From assembly GCA_017504305.1 (NCBI GenBank), contig JAFVRJ010000026.1, positions 1-64,000 of the forward strand: a stretch of DNA of 64,000 bases, read 5' to 3'. The DNA comes from Clostridia bacterium. Its GTDB lineage: Bacteria > Bacillota > Clostridia > Christensenellales > DTU072. Position numbers and translations under genes: made by a program. Each line of letters starts with the position of its first letter. Position 1 is the first letter of the stretch. Below, one piece after another: positions 25,865-36,100 of the stretch. The notes under the pieces were generated by a model. That model did not search any database and was not told the origin of the DNA. It saw only the letters and a program-made list of their open reading frames with translations.

Positions 25865-27361
25865 TTATTCGGCGACTTCGGTGTTTTGCGCTCTCATGCG
25901 CTCTGCACGCATTTCTTCAAGCTCTGCTTTGATCTTTTCCTTCTTCTTGCCCGTATAATCAAAGAATATCATCGGGATACAGGTGAGAAGCATGCCGGCT
26001 GCAGGTATTAACGTTATCATTAAGAACAAGCCGTCGCGAGTTGCTACCGATTGTACTTGCTCTACCTTGATGCCCGCTTCTTCAATAGGCTCTACGTAAT
26101 GAATAAGCTCAAGCACTACTGAAGTAATAAGGGTGGCTACACCTGCAGATGCTTTACTGATAAGAGTTTGTGCCGCAAACGATACGCCCTCTATGCGTTG
26201 TCCATCCTTCCACTCTGCATAGTCGGTACAATCCGCTACAAAGTTATAGGTAATACAGTTGAATACGCCGAGCGGTATACCGATAAGTATGGTAAAGAAT
26301 AAAAGTACGAATATAGAGGCTACGCCCAGTTTATCGTAACCGATGAAGTACAATATTACCGATACGACTACGCCGAACAACATACTTGCTATGTAGATTT
26401 GCTTTAAACTAAACTTCTTGCGTGCAAGCGGTACGAGGAGCATTGCAGGTACCATACCGATACCAACCATCAAGCTCAAAACGGTAAGGAAGGTGCCTTT
26501 GGTAATAAAGGAACGTGCACCGTTTGGATATAAAATATAGTAAGATACGATACCGCTATCGCTAACAACCTTTTCGGTATTATAGAGGTACTTGCTGATA
26601 TAAGGCGCACAAGTTTGTGCCATAACGACGGTAGATGCAAGGAGTGCGGCGCCTATGAAAATAAGCAAGGGTTTATTTGTAACGAAGCCTTTGAAAATAT
26701 CCTTGATGGATTTCGGCTCTACTTGCAAAATAAGTTTTTCTCTCGTGCCGAAGAAGGCGAGTAAACTAATTGCGCTACCTATGCAACCAAATACGATGCC
26801 GGCGATGAGATAACCCTTTTCAAGGCCCAAAGAATCGGTAAGAATCGGTACTGCAAGAGTAGGAACAACGCCACCGATGGTGGAGCCGATACGAGCAATC
26901 GATATAAAGTTGGATCTTTCGCCGTCATTGGGAGAAATTGCAGAAGAAAGGCTCCAGAACGGTACGTCTTGTACGGTAAAGCACATACCCCAAAGGATAT
27001 AGGTAAAGTAACAGAAGGCAAGCTTGCCACCATACTCAACTATTCCCAAATATATGGGAGAAAGGAATAGTAAGCAGGTAGAAATTGCTATAATTATCGG
27101 CGAGAACAAAAGATAGGGTCTAAACTTACCCCATTTAGTTTGCGTCTTATCGACAACGATACCCATAGCCGGATCGTTGATTGCATCAAAGATACGTGCA
27201 ATCAAAATAAGAGTGCCTGCGTGGGTAGGCGCTATGCCAACCGCATCGGTAAAAAAGATGAGAGCAAAGGTTGACATCAAAGTGTAGATCATCGATCTAC
27301 CAAATGCCGACGAGGTAAACGAAGCGTACTCCGTTTTAGCAATGTACTTGGTCTTTTCCAT
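25865..27361 (-). CDS. GPH-family sugar:cation symporter (MelB-like)
   Basis: This 498-residue protein has about 12 membrane spans. The N-terminal pattern FGRSMIYTLMSTFALIFFTD, the ARIFDAINDPAMG segment, and WGKFRPYL after the second span are typical of glycoside-pentoside-hexuronide symporters. These import sugars or their conjugates with H+ or Na+. The substrate cannot be read from sequence; no glycosidase gene is adjacent. AAGGAG lies 6 nt before the ATG. A strong palindrome sits in the leader. Confidence 0.85.
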   Translation of the reverse strand: MEKTKYIAKTEYASFTSSAFGRSMIYTLMSTFALIFFTDAVGIAPTHAGTLILIARIFDAINDPAMGIVVDKTQTKWGKFRPYLLFSPIIIAISTCLLFLSPIYLGIVEYGGKLAFCYFTYILWGMCFTVQDVPFWSLSSAISPNDGERSNFISIARIGSTIGGVVPTLAVPILTDSLGLEKGYLIAGIVFGCIGSAISLLAFFGTREKLILQVEPKSIKDIFKGFVTNKPLLIFIGAALLASTVVMAQTCAPYISKYLYNTEKVVSDSGIVSYYILYPNGARSFITKGTFLTVLSLMVGIGMVPAMLLVPLARKKFSLKQIYIASMLFGVVVSVILYFIGYDKLGVASIFVLLFFTILIGIPLGVFNCITYNFVADCTDYAEWKDGQRIEGVSFAAQTLISKASAGVATLITSVVLELIHYVEPIEEAGIKVEQVQSVATRDGLFLMITLIPAAGMLLTCIPMIFFDYTGKKKEKIKAELEEMRAERMRAQNTEVAE

Positions 27362-27383
27362 CTCTTTCTCCTTAAAATATATT

Positions 27384-27401
27384 GTACGCGCACGCGCGTA
27401 C
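27384..27401. promoter_or_regulatory. Palindrome in the symporter leader
   Basis: GTACGCG (27384-27390) and CGCGTAC (27395-27401) flank the loop CACG, about 23 nt before the start codon. It could be a repressor operator or an mRNA hairpin. Confidence 0.45.
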
Positions 27402-27442
27402 TATGTGCCGTTTAAGGCTCCCTTTATGGATGTTTGGGTGCC

Positions 27443-28417
27443 CTATTTTTTGTTTTTCTTATTATCGATGCCTTTGTTGTGACGTGTGATAAAGTATCCT
27501 ACGACGCTTGCAACTATCGCGCTTAACCCAAGAACCACCCAGAATCCATACTGTTTGCCTTGGAAAGGTACGCCGGTGTTCATGCCCCAAAACGATGCAA
27601 CCAACGTCGGTACGGAGATGATTACCGTCATGATGGTAAGGGTTTTCATGATTGAGTTTTGGTTGTTGCTTATAACCGATGCATAAGTGCTCATCGTGCT
27701 TGCCAAAATGTCGGAGTATATGTTACACATATCCATCGCCTGACGGTTTTCGATTACAACGTCTTCGATAAGTTCTTCCGCTTCCTCGTCGTTACGCGAG
27801 CGGTTCATTCGAGATAACCTTTCGATTACTATGCTATTGCCACGCAAAGAGGTCGAGAAGTAAACAAGAGACTTCTCGAGGTCGAGCAGTTGAACAAGCT
27901 CTTTATTCTTTGTAGCGCGATGGAGCTCCGTTTGAATACGTTGGGAGCTTCTATCGATCTGGCGCAAATATTGTAGGTATTTTACGTGGGTGTGGTAAAG
28001 AAGTTGATAGAGGAAAAAATCCCTCTTTGCCGTCTTGAGACCTTTGACTCGGCCGGACATAAAGTTGTTGATGACGGAGTTTTCTTTAAGACAAACGGTG
28101 ATAATGCTGTTTTTGGTGGCAATAACGCCAAGAGGCATGGTGGAATAGCTGTAGTAGTCTTCCTCCTCCTCGATTGTAGGGATATCAAAAAGCACCAAGG
28201 TATCGCCGTCGTCAACTTCGATACGGGCACGTTCCTCTTCGTCAAGCGCTGCTTTTAATAAGCTTTCGTCGACACCTGTTACGCGCTCTATAAGCTCGAT
28301 TTCGCGGTCGGTGGGGTTCTCAAGGTGAATCCATTGATCCTTAAGATTGATGCCACCGCCAAACTCCGGTTGCTTTTCGATAATGCGGTTGTTTTTAGTT
28401 TCGAATAATTGAATCAT
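27443..28417 (-). CDS. CorA-family divalent metal transporter
   Basis: The 324-residue protein has the long acidic and helical cytoplasmic domain of CorA proteins, then two C-terminal membrane spans. The signature GMN is at residues 278-280 in FWGMNTGVPF at the end of the first span. It probably carries Mg2+ (or Co2+/Ni2+) as a pentamer. GGAGG lies just before the ATG. It stands between hairpins and reads the same way as its neighbours. Confidence 0.9.
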   Translation of the reverse strand: MIQLFETKNNRIIEKQPEFGGGINLKDQWIHLENPTDREIELIERVTGVDESLLKAALDEEERARIEVDDGDTLVLFDIPTIEEEEDYYSYSTMPLGVIATKNSIITVCLKENSVINNFMSGRVKGLKTAKRDFFLYQLLYHTHVKYLQYLRQIDRSSQRIQTELHRATKNKELVQLLDLEKSLVYFSTSLRGNSIVIERLSRMNRSRNDEEAEELIEDVVIENRQAMDMCNIYSDILASTMSTYASVISNNQNSIMKTLTIMTVIISVPTLVASFWGMNTGVPFQGKQYGFWVVLGLSAIVASVVGYFITRHNKGIDNKKNKK

Positions 28418-28447
28418 TCCGCACCTCCTTTGCTTATAAGCAAAATT

Positions 28448-28475
28448 AAAGGGATATGTAAGCCATATCCCTTTT
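28448..28475 (-). terminator. Terminator between the unknown membrane protein gene and corA
   Basis: AAAGGGATATG (28448-28458) pairs with CATATCCCTTT (28464-28474). A second perfect hairpin, GTCGCAACG/CGTTGCGAC (28494-28515), lies just upstream on the same transcript. Confidence 0.7.
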
Positions 28476-28572
28476 TAAGCGCAAAATGGGAACGTCGCAA
28501 CGCGTACGTTGCGACTTATGGCTTATTTGATTATTAAGTTAGGACTATAAGGGTCTTCCATAATTGCTCCGA

Positions 28573-29691
28573 TTATTTTTCGAACTTATCGAAGTAAACG
28601 CCTGCACATACTGCCAAGCAGTCTGCAAAGATGTCTTCTTCTTCAGGGCTGTAAATGCCGGAAGTGATTTGCTCGTCGAGGTAGGTTGCGAACTCTGCAA
28701 GAGTTTGCTCGTCGAGAGCGGGATCTTCTGCTACTCTTACGGTAAGGTTAACGAGCTCGAGAAGATGTAGGCCACGTGCTTCTTCGGGAGTTTCGGGAGC
28801 GACTGCAACGTCTGCAGCAACTTCTTCAACAACTTCAACGGGTGCTACCACGGGAGCGGGAGCTTCTTCAACGATGAGGCTCTCGTCAATTTTGGGGGTG
28901 GTAACGATTTCCAAGATTTCGCTATCGCCAAGCTTGGAAGCAAGGATATCTTCGATAGCAGCATTGATCTCTTCGATATTTTCGCTGATGAATTCGTCTT
29001 GAGTTTCGCGGAAGATGATTACGTTGGTATCGAGAGCGTCTTGGAACTTACGGAAGGATTGTTGAACCTTTTTGTATTGCTTTTTGCCAGCACATGCAAG
29101 GAAAGCTCCGAAGATAACGTATACGAGCCACGGTACAACGAGGGTGCCGAGAACGGGTAATACGAGAAGTACGATAGCTTGGATACCTTTTACGCTTGCA
29201 ACGTCGATACCTGCAACTACGTCGTAGCAACAAATAGCACTAACTGCGATGCAAAGGAGGATTACGATAGAGCTCCATACTTTGAAGAAGCCTTTGCCTG
29301 CCTTATATTTGCAGTTGCCTTTGCGAGCACCCAATGCTTCGGATTCGGTGATGTAATCCGAGGGGTAACCGGTTTGTTGCTCCAAGAAAGCGCCCCAGCC
29401 TTTTGCTACGCTCAAGGGCATTCTTGAGTCTTGTATACGAGCGTTGAGTTGGTCAACGTTTTCGGCGTCGATAGTGCCGTTAGCGTTAACAAAAGCAACG
29501 GTGTCGTCAAGATGCTTGCGGAACTTGTTGGCTTTGCTACCGGACTTAACGCCGAGAGCAATAAAGAATCCTACGATAATGAGGATTGCGCCTGCTGCAA
29601 GAATATAAACTGCGGGAGAAAGAGTGCTTCCGAGTTCGAGGAAGTCTACCTTACCCATAAAAGATTGTACCATTTCGATAATCTTTTCCAT
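28573..29691 (-). CDS. Multi-span membrane protein of unknown function
   Basis: This 372-residue protein has hydrophobic spans near residues 27-50, 137-162 and 170-200, separated by a soluble helical stretch. It ends with an acidic tail: an Ala/Pro/Val/Glu-rich linker (about 270-305) and a final helical domain of about 65 residues. The overall layout loosely recalls MotA/TolQ-type proteins, but no signature is clear and I do not assign it. It has its own promoter and GGAGAGG ribosome site. It lies downstream of addA on the same strand, probably as a separate unit. Confidence 0.7.
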   Translation of the reverse strand: MEKIIEMVQSFMGKVDFLELGSTLSPAVYILAAGAILIIVGFFIALGVKSGSKANKFRKHLDDTVAFVNANGTIDAENVDQLNARIQDSRMPLSVAKGWGAFLEQQTGYPSDYITESEALGARKGNCKYKAGKGFFKVWSSIVILLCIAVSAICCYDVVAGIDVASVKGIQAIVLLVLPVLGTLVVPWLVYVIFGAFLACAGKKQYKKVQQSFRKFQDALDTNVIIFRETQDEFISENIEEINAAIEDILASKLGDSEILEIVTTPKIDESLIVEEAPAPVVAPVEVVEEVAADVAVAPETPEEARGLHLLELVNLTVRVAEDPALDEQTLAEFATYLDEQITSGIYSPEEEDIFADCLAVCAGVYFDKFEK

Positions 29692-29722
29692 AACCCTCTC
29701 CTAAAGAATAGTATGTAAATCA

Positions 29723-29751
29723 ATTATAAAGCTAATTGACGAATTTTGCAA
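29723..29751 (-). promoter_or_regulatory. Promoter of the unknown membrane protein gene
   Basis: TTGCAA (29746-29751) and TATAAT (29723-29728) are spaced by 17 nt on the minus strand. Confidence 0.7.
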
Positions 29752-29815
29752 CCCCTTTTTTTATAAAATTTTATATTATATATTAAAATATATTAAAAAC
29801 GCGCAAAATAGTACT

Positions 29816-32800
29816 CTAAAACTCGATAATTTCGCCCCTATTCAAGACGAAAACCGCTTTGCGATGGAGCTTTTGACCGCTGGATGCTTCGAAAGCGCGT
29901 GCGTAAAGGTCAAGTTGCGTGCGGTAACGCTCGCGGAGAGCCTCCGTAGGCGAGGAGCTAACTTTATAGTCGATAAGCACGTTTTGCTCGCCGAGGACAA
30001 CCAAGTCCATAACGCCTTGCACAAGCGTTTTGTCCCTGCTCGTAGCGCCCGCAAGCACTTCACAAGCAGGTGCGTAGTAGATAAATTCTTGCTCGCGCAA
30101 GCACTTTCCGGGGCGCGCATAGTCCATGAGCGGGTGCGCTAAAGCGCGCATGACAAGTGTGGCATCCACTATGCCTTGCTCTATAACGCCATCTCTCTCC
30201 AATCCCTCGACAAACGCCTTTACGGAGCCTAAATCCGCAAGATTGAAGTCGATTAATTCCATTACCTTGTGGTATGCTATACCTTTTTCAATCGTTTGGG
30301 TGCCTAAAGTTGGAATATAGTGCGGTTTTTCCTCGCTATCACGGTTTAGGGCGGTAACGGTGTACTTGTTGCTGAGTGTCGTCGCCTCGGTGTGCGGATA
30401 AACCTCAAACGTCAAAGCACTACCACCCAAGGGCAACCTTTCTTGCAATCTTTCAACGGGAGCGTCCTCTATTTCTACGATAGGATCTACCACGCAAGGA
30501 ATCAATGGGTTACGGCTCCTTGCATACAAAATCCAATCAAGGAAGGAGTCAAATTGATCGGGACGCTCGTACTCGGTAAACTCCTCCACCTTGCTTTCGC
30601 CGGAAACGTATAGTTTATATCTTGCTCTGGTCGCGGCAACGTACATAAGCCTCAATGCTTCGAGGTTTTGCTTTACCACAACCGCTTCTTCGATAGCACG
30701 TCTTCTCGTGCTTTTTTCCACACTGCCTTCTTCCCTATTAAAACAGTTGATACCTACGCCGTATCTTGCGTCAAGCGCCAAACTATCCGTCTTAATCATA
30801 TTGTTGGGCGGGGTAGAAGATCGCGCCATAAATACTACAGGGAACTCCAAGCCCTTGCTCTTATGTACCGTCATTATACGAACGGCATCACCGGCGACAA
30901 CCGGTTCGGGAATTTTAAGCTCTACACCCGACGATAAAAATTCAACGTAATCGGTAAGCGTTGTGGCAAACTTTTTACTTGCAATAGCATGCACGTAAGC
31001 GTTATAGGTTTCAATACGTTTGGTTTGACCGCTTGCCATTAGCTTTGAAAGATATCCGCTTTCCGTCATAACGATGCCTATAAGTTTTGTAACGTCTACA
31101 AGCGCCGACGTCTTACGATATTTTTTAACCATATCGTTAAATGCCGTTATCTTATCCGTCAATCTACCTTGATATAGGGTGACCGCACGATGGAAAAAGG
31201 GTTCTTTTAAGTTTTGATTGCGAATCTCGGCAAGCTCCGACTCGCTAAATCCACCGATGGGCGAAAGCATCGCTCCCGCAAGAGCAAGGTCCTCTTTGGG
31301 ATTATCAAGCACCTTCATAAAGGCGTTGATTGCGTTGATATCGCGCATATCACGCTCGCCCTCAAAGCCTTCCGCAACGTAGGGAATACCATATTTATCC
31401 AATACTTTGCGAGTGCCTTCCGCTCCCCTTTTATATCTATATAATATAGCTACGTCGCTATAGCGTAAAAGTCGCTCGCCTCCCATACTCTTATCGTAGA
31501 CCGTTTGCTTGCCGACAAGCTCCTTGATTTTGCTTGCGATATAGTAGTCTTCCTTTTTGAATTCGATTTGGCTCCTTGCGCCCTCTTTTACCGAGTAGAT
31601 GCCTTCCGGCACTTCACTCTCTTTGCGCTCGGGAGTAAACACAGCCACCTCAACCTCGGGAGAATTGCCGTTTGCATTGTTGGCAAGACCCGCCTCGCCA
31701 AAGCGCGACTCTCTGCGATAATCGATACCGCCGAAATCGTAGGTCATAACTTCACTGAAAACGTCGTCGACAAACTTCAATACCCTCTGGTCGCTACGGA
31801 AGTTTTTGTTAAGGGGCACGTTTTTACCGCCGTCGCCCTCTTTGAACTTACGGTGTTTTTCGAGGAAAATATCCGGGTCTGCTTCGCGGAAGCCGTATAT
31901 AGCTTGCTTAACGTCGCCCACCATAAACAGATTGCCACGCGCAATCTTATCAAAAATAGCCTCTTGCAAACGGTTGGTGTCTTGGTACTCGTCGAGGAAG
32001 ATATAATCGATACCCTCGCTAAACTCTTTGGCTAAACTTTTGCGCGAAAGAATTTGAAGCGCGTATCTCTCTACGTCTTCGAAGTCGGCTTTACCCTCCT
32101 CTTCTTTTAGCTCGGAGTACTTTTGACGTACCTTTACCACCGTTTCGAGGAGCATTTTCGCAAGGCGACGACTATCCGCATCCTCCCTTTCGCACTCCGT
32201 TAAATCGACGGTAAATATCCTTTGCGCTTTGGCAACCAGCCCTTTGATGGCTTCATTAATCTTTTTAACGCGAGCTAAATACTCAAGGTACTCCGCCTCC
32301 CCTTTTGTAGAAGACGGCACCGTCATAAACTTATCGATAGCGATAATCCTTTCGATAAACGCTTGATCGTCGGCGTGGATAATATCCCAAACCAAATCGT
32401 TAAGCTCAACCGCTTTTTGATAGCATCTCTCATAGCTCTTTGGAGGTGCATAGGTTTTTGCATCCGCGATAAGAGCTTCAGTAGCATCCGTAAACAGAGA
32501 GAATTTTTTGCGGAAACGCGCCACCGTATCTTTAATAACGGTGCTTTCGATAAGGGGTTTTTCTGCCTCTTCCAACGCGTACGCCATAAACACGGAGGGA
32601 TTTTCTTGCGCGCTTATGAAAGATATTATCTCGTTAATGGGTTCTTTGAGTTTTTCAAAGCTCTTGCCGTCGCTAAACAAAGTACCGAGTTCGTTAAAGG
32701 AGGCCTCACCCTCTTTAATCGATTTCTCGATGACTTGCTCAATGGCGGTATTAAGTAGCGCCTTGCCCTCCTCGTCGTCTAAAATCTCCAAACCGGGGCT

Positions 32801-33157
32801 AACGCCTATTTCTTCAAAATAGCGCTTGTAAATTTCACCGCATATAGCATCGATAGTGCCGATATATGCAAAGGGCAAAAGTTGCAACTCGCGCTTATAA
32901 TGCTCTGCCCTTTCACCACCCAAACGAATTTCGCGGAGCAGTCTTTCGGTCAGTTTTTCCTTCATGTCTTGAGCGCTCGCCTTGGTAAAGGTAAGCACTA
33001 TTATGCGAGTAACCGAGCCTGTTTCAAGGTAGCGCAAAATCTTTTCCACCATAACGGTGGTCTTTCCGCTACCGGCGGACGCCGATACCAACATATCTTT
33101 GCCGATAAACTCAAGAGCTTTATCTTGGCCACTTTTTGAAAAATCTATATTAGCCAT
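29816..33157 (-). CDS. addA: ATP-dependent helicase/nuclease subunit A
   Basis: This 1113-residue protein is the UvrD-type helicase and one of the two nucleases of AddAB, which processes double-strand breaks for recombination and degrades foreign DNA. The Walker A motif ASAGSGKTT is at residues 26-34; FLDEYQDTN, the GDVKQAIYGFREADP segment and MTVHKSKGLEFPVVF follow as helicase motifs. The C-terminal RecB-like nuclease shows the metal-binding Asp1051 in GVMDL and Asp1063-x-Lys1065 in IDYKVS, plus RTQLDLYA. AAGGAG precedes the ATG, and the start overlaps the end of addB by 8 nt. Confidence 0.93.
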   Translation of the reverse strand: MANIDFSKSGQDKALEFIGKDMLVSASAGSGKTTVMVEKILRYLETGSVTRIIVLTFTKASAQDMKEKLTERLLREIRLGGERAEHYKRELQLLPFAYIGTIDAICGEIYKRYFEEIGVSPGLEILDDEEGKALLNTAIEQVIEKSIKEGEASFNELGTLFSDGKSFEKLKEPINEIISFISAQENPSVFMAYALEEAEKPLIESTVIKDTVARFRKKFSLFTDATEALIADAKTYAPPKSYERCYQKAVELNDLVWDIIHADDQAFIERIIAIDKFMTVPSSTKGEAEYLEYLARVKKINEAIKGLVAKAQRIFTVDLTECEREDADSRRLAKMLLETVVKVRQKYSELKEEEGKADFEDVERYALQILSRKSLAKEFSEGIDYIFLDEYQDTNRLQEAIFDKIARGNLFMVGDVKQAIYGFREADPDIFLEKHRKFKEGDGGKNVPLNKNFRSDQRVLKFVDDVFSEVMTYDFGGIDYRRESRFGEAGLANNANGNSPEVEVAVFTPERKESEVPEGIYSVKEGARSQIEFKKEDYYIASKIKELVGKQTVYDKSMGGERLLRYSDVAILYRYKRGAEGTRKVLDKYGIPYVAEGFEGERDMRDINAINAFMKVLDNPKEDLALAGAMLSPIGGFSESELAEIRNQNLKEPFFHRAVTLYQGRLTDKITAFNDMVKKYRKTSALVDVTKLIGIVMTESGYLSKLMASGQTKRIETYNAYVHAIASKKFATTLTDYVEFLSSGVELKIPEPVVAGDAVRIMTVHKSKGLEFPVVFMARSSTPPNNMIKTDSLALDARYGVGINCFNREEGSVEKSTRRRAIEEAVVVKQNLEALRLMYVAATRARYKLYVSGESKVEEFTEYERPDQFDSFLDWILYARSRNPLIPCVVDPIVEIEDAPVERLQERLPLGGSALTFEVYPHTEATTLSNKYTVTALNRDSEEKPHYIPTLGTQTIEKGIAYHKVMELIDFNLADLGSVKAFVEGLERDGVIEQGIVDATLVMRALAHPLMDYARPGKCLREQEFIYYAPACEVLAGATSRDKTLVQGVMDLVVLGEQNVLIDYKVSSSPTEALRERYRTQLDLYARAFEASSGQKLHRKAVFVLNRGEIIEF

Positions 33158-36100
33158 TTATCTCTCCTTTATCATAGTCGGTAGGCGATGCCTTGCTGGA
33201 AAGCACGCGGATATCTTCGTATTGCGCTCCACCGCAAATTTCGCGGTAGGGACAGTACTCCGAGCATTTTTTAAGCGGAGTTTTTTCGACGTAGCCTTGA
33301 GCAATTTCTTCAACCGCTTTGACTATCAACTCTTTGACGTAATCAAGAGCGTTTTGCATTTGTTGCTCGGTTATAAAATCTTTACTCGTTGCGTGAACTC
33401 GTCCGTCCTCTTTGATGGAGAGCTTCATGCGCGGAATTATGTTGGAATATAGCTTTTCGCCACCTTTAATCGCGGTGTATAAAGGTGTATCGAGCCCTTC
33501 AACGGCTTCGTTAGAACCAACGATTTGACCTTTAAAATTGACGTTGCGACCTTTGGAGTTGTAGCCACCGCGCGTACTTAAGTAGAAAGCTCCTACCGGC
33601 TCTGCGTTAAGTAGCTCCTTGACGGCAAGAAGGTATACGTAAAGTTGAATTTTACTGCCGTAATATACGTTTTGCAATTCGCTTGCAACGTGTCCGGTTT
33701 TGTAATCCACGGCTATGGCGAGCTTTTTGCCGGAGGGCGTAGTGCTTAAATCAATACGGTCGATTTTGCCGTGCATAGCAATTTTTCCGTAGGGGGTATC
33801 GAAATAAATGGTATCGATATCTCCGCCACGAGATGCAAATTTCAGCTCGATATAAGCCGGATCGAACTTGCCTTGAAGTACGTTTTCGGTGAGATACCCC
33901 ATCATTGTGCGAGCATCTTTGCGAAGATTGTTTAATAGATACGCTACTGAAGGATTGTTATAAAGCGCCTTTACCGAGTCGTCTTCAAAAGCAAGCTTCA
34001 ACGCTTTGTCTTCTGCAAACGTCCTTTCCTCCGACGTCATGGTGCGTAGCTTGCCGAGCGTCAGCTTAAAATAATACTCCAGCGCGTTATGTATTACGTT
34101 ACCTACGTCAACCACCTTGAGTTTGCCTTCGGCGCGCTCCTTGAGCCTTAAGCCGTAGCGCAAAAAGTGCGAATACGGACAGTTAAAGTATGCCTCGAGC
34201 TGGCTAACTTCGGTACGCAAAATGCCCTTTTGCTCAAACGTATATAACATCGGTACCGCCCTTTCGCAATCTTGCTTGGGCGTTAAATATTCCTTTTCTG
34301 CATCGCTCAAGGTCGCATAGACGTCTTTTAGCACGCTCTTTGGGGCATCGGTTGTAGCATAAGTGTAAAATGCGTTATTGGGATGCGCAACCGCATCTTC
34401 AACGCTATCTTTAGAGGAGTTTACCCCTACTTTAAAGCGTGCGTTAAGCGACTCAACTCGTTTGTTGAGCATGGCAGATATCTCTTTAATAACCTCGGAT
34501 GGCTTATTTTGGGTTGCCTCAATAGAGCTTTCGGGATATCCAATATAAAGTTTATCGGTTTTGGTTATAAGGTCTATAAATGCAAAACGCTCCTCGCGGA
34601 TATGATCGACGGGAGTAGGATATAGTCTTACGCCACCGCGCTCCAACCTTTCTGAATCGAGTGCGGATATTATTGCTTGATAGCCGTGAGTTGCGGGTAG
34701 TAAGTCAGCCGTCGCGTTTATAACGAATATCGCTTTAGCGTTAAGTACGCAACTTTCCCTCAATGCACCGACGTATACGGCGTCTATAAAACGAGGTATC
34801 AAAGCTATTTCTTCCGCAGTACACGAAGACGCCAACGTTTTTGCAAAGCCGGTTGCGCTTTCGCGTTCGTCGCCTATCAGTTTTACGTACTCCTCAAGTA
34901 TGCCTTTGAATCTTTCAAGCGCTTGATTGTTGAGGGTAACGAGGTTGCCGTCAACGCCGTCTAACGCCTCCTCAATCAACTCCTTAAACTCCTCCCCTTC
35001 GATGATTTGGGTTAGAGCATAAACGTAGCTTTTAACAGGGCGTTGGGTGCCTTGCAAATTTTCTGTAAGCGCTACTACTCTCTTTCTTATCGGCTCGTAT
35101 TCCGCTTCACCTTCCTTTAGGAAGTCGCCGTAGTTTAAGTTTTTTGCAACGATATAGTTGTCGTAATCAGCAACGAGGTCGAAGTCGCTATAAAGCAACG
35201 GGTTTTTTATAAGCGCCCTTACCTTATCCGCCCTAAAGCCGTAACGTGCAACCTCAAGACAGCTTGATATAAACTTGTAAACGAGGGAATAAGTCAACGG
35301 ATAGCGCTCGTCGATAAAGTGCGGAATACCATACCTTACCAAAACCTCTTTGAGGTCCTGCTTTGTCGAGCCGTCTGCATCGATTACAACTATATCGTTG
35401 TAGCGATACCCCTCTCGTCTTACAAGGCGTGCAATTTCCCTTGCGACCGCGTTGTACTGGGAATAAACGTCCTCTTCTTTAAATAGCGTGACCGCTTTGG
35501 TTACGTCGTTTGCTTTTACGTCGGTTACCGCAAACAAATGGCGATGTATGGTGTTAAACGGCTCGCGGATAGCCTCAATCCTACGTTCCCTCCTATCCAC
35601 CTCGATTTTGGATAGTTCGCAGTAATCAAGCAGTCTTTCGAGAGCGCCGTATGGATAAAGATTGCGGTTCAATCCACCGTTACTATCCATAAGCCCTATG
35701 GTTACGCTCTTTGCGTGAGTCGCAAGCGCGCCAATGATTTCTATTTGCTTTTGCGAAAGACTATCGAACCCAAAAAGATATACGTCCGTTTGCGCTATTG
35801 CTTGGTCGCCGGGCAACGCTTTAATGAAAGCATCAAGTCGAGTGGTGCTATCGTTAAGCGCGCCGAGCTCCTTCATGTATTCACGGTACAACACCAAAAT
35901 ATCTTGCGCTTTGCTTAAAGTAGAACCCTCTAAATTCTCGAGAGCATTTTCGAAATCCTCAACGGTAACGCCGTTATTACGTATAGATGCAATAACCGCG
36001 TAAATTTCGCCGGCAAAACCGTCTGTAAGCGCCGCTTTACGATAGTGGTTCAAGTTTTCGAGATTTTTGTTGATGACTTTTTTAAATACTAAAACCGCAC

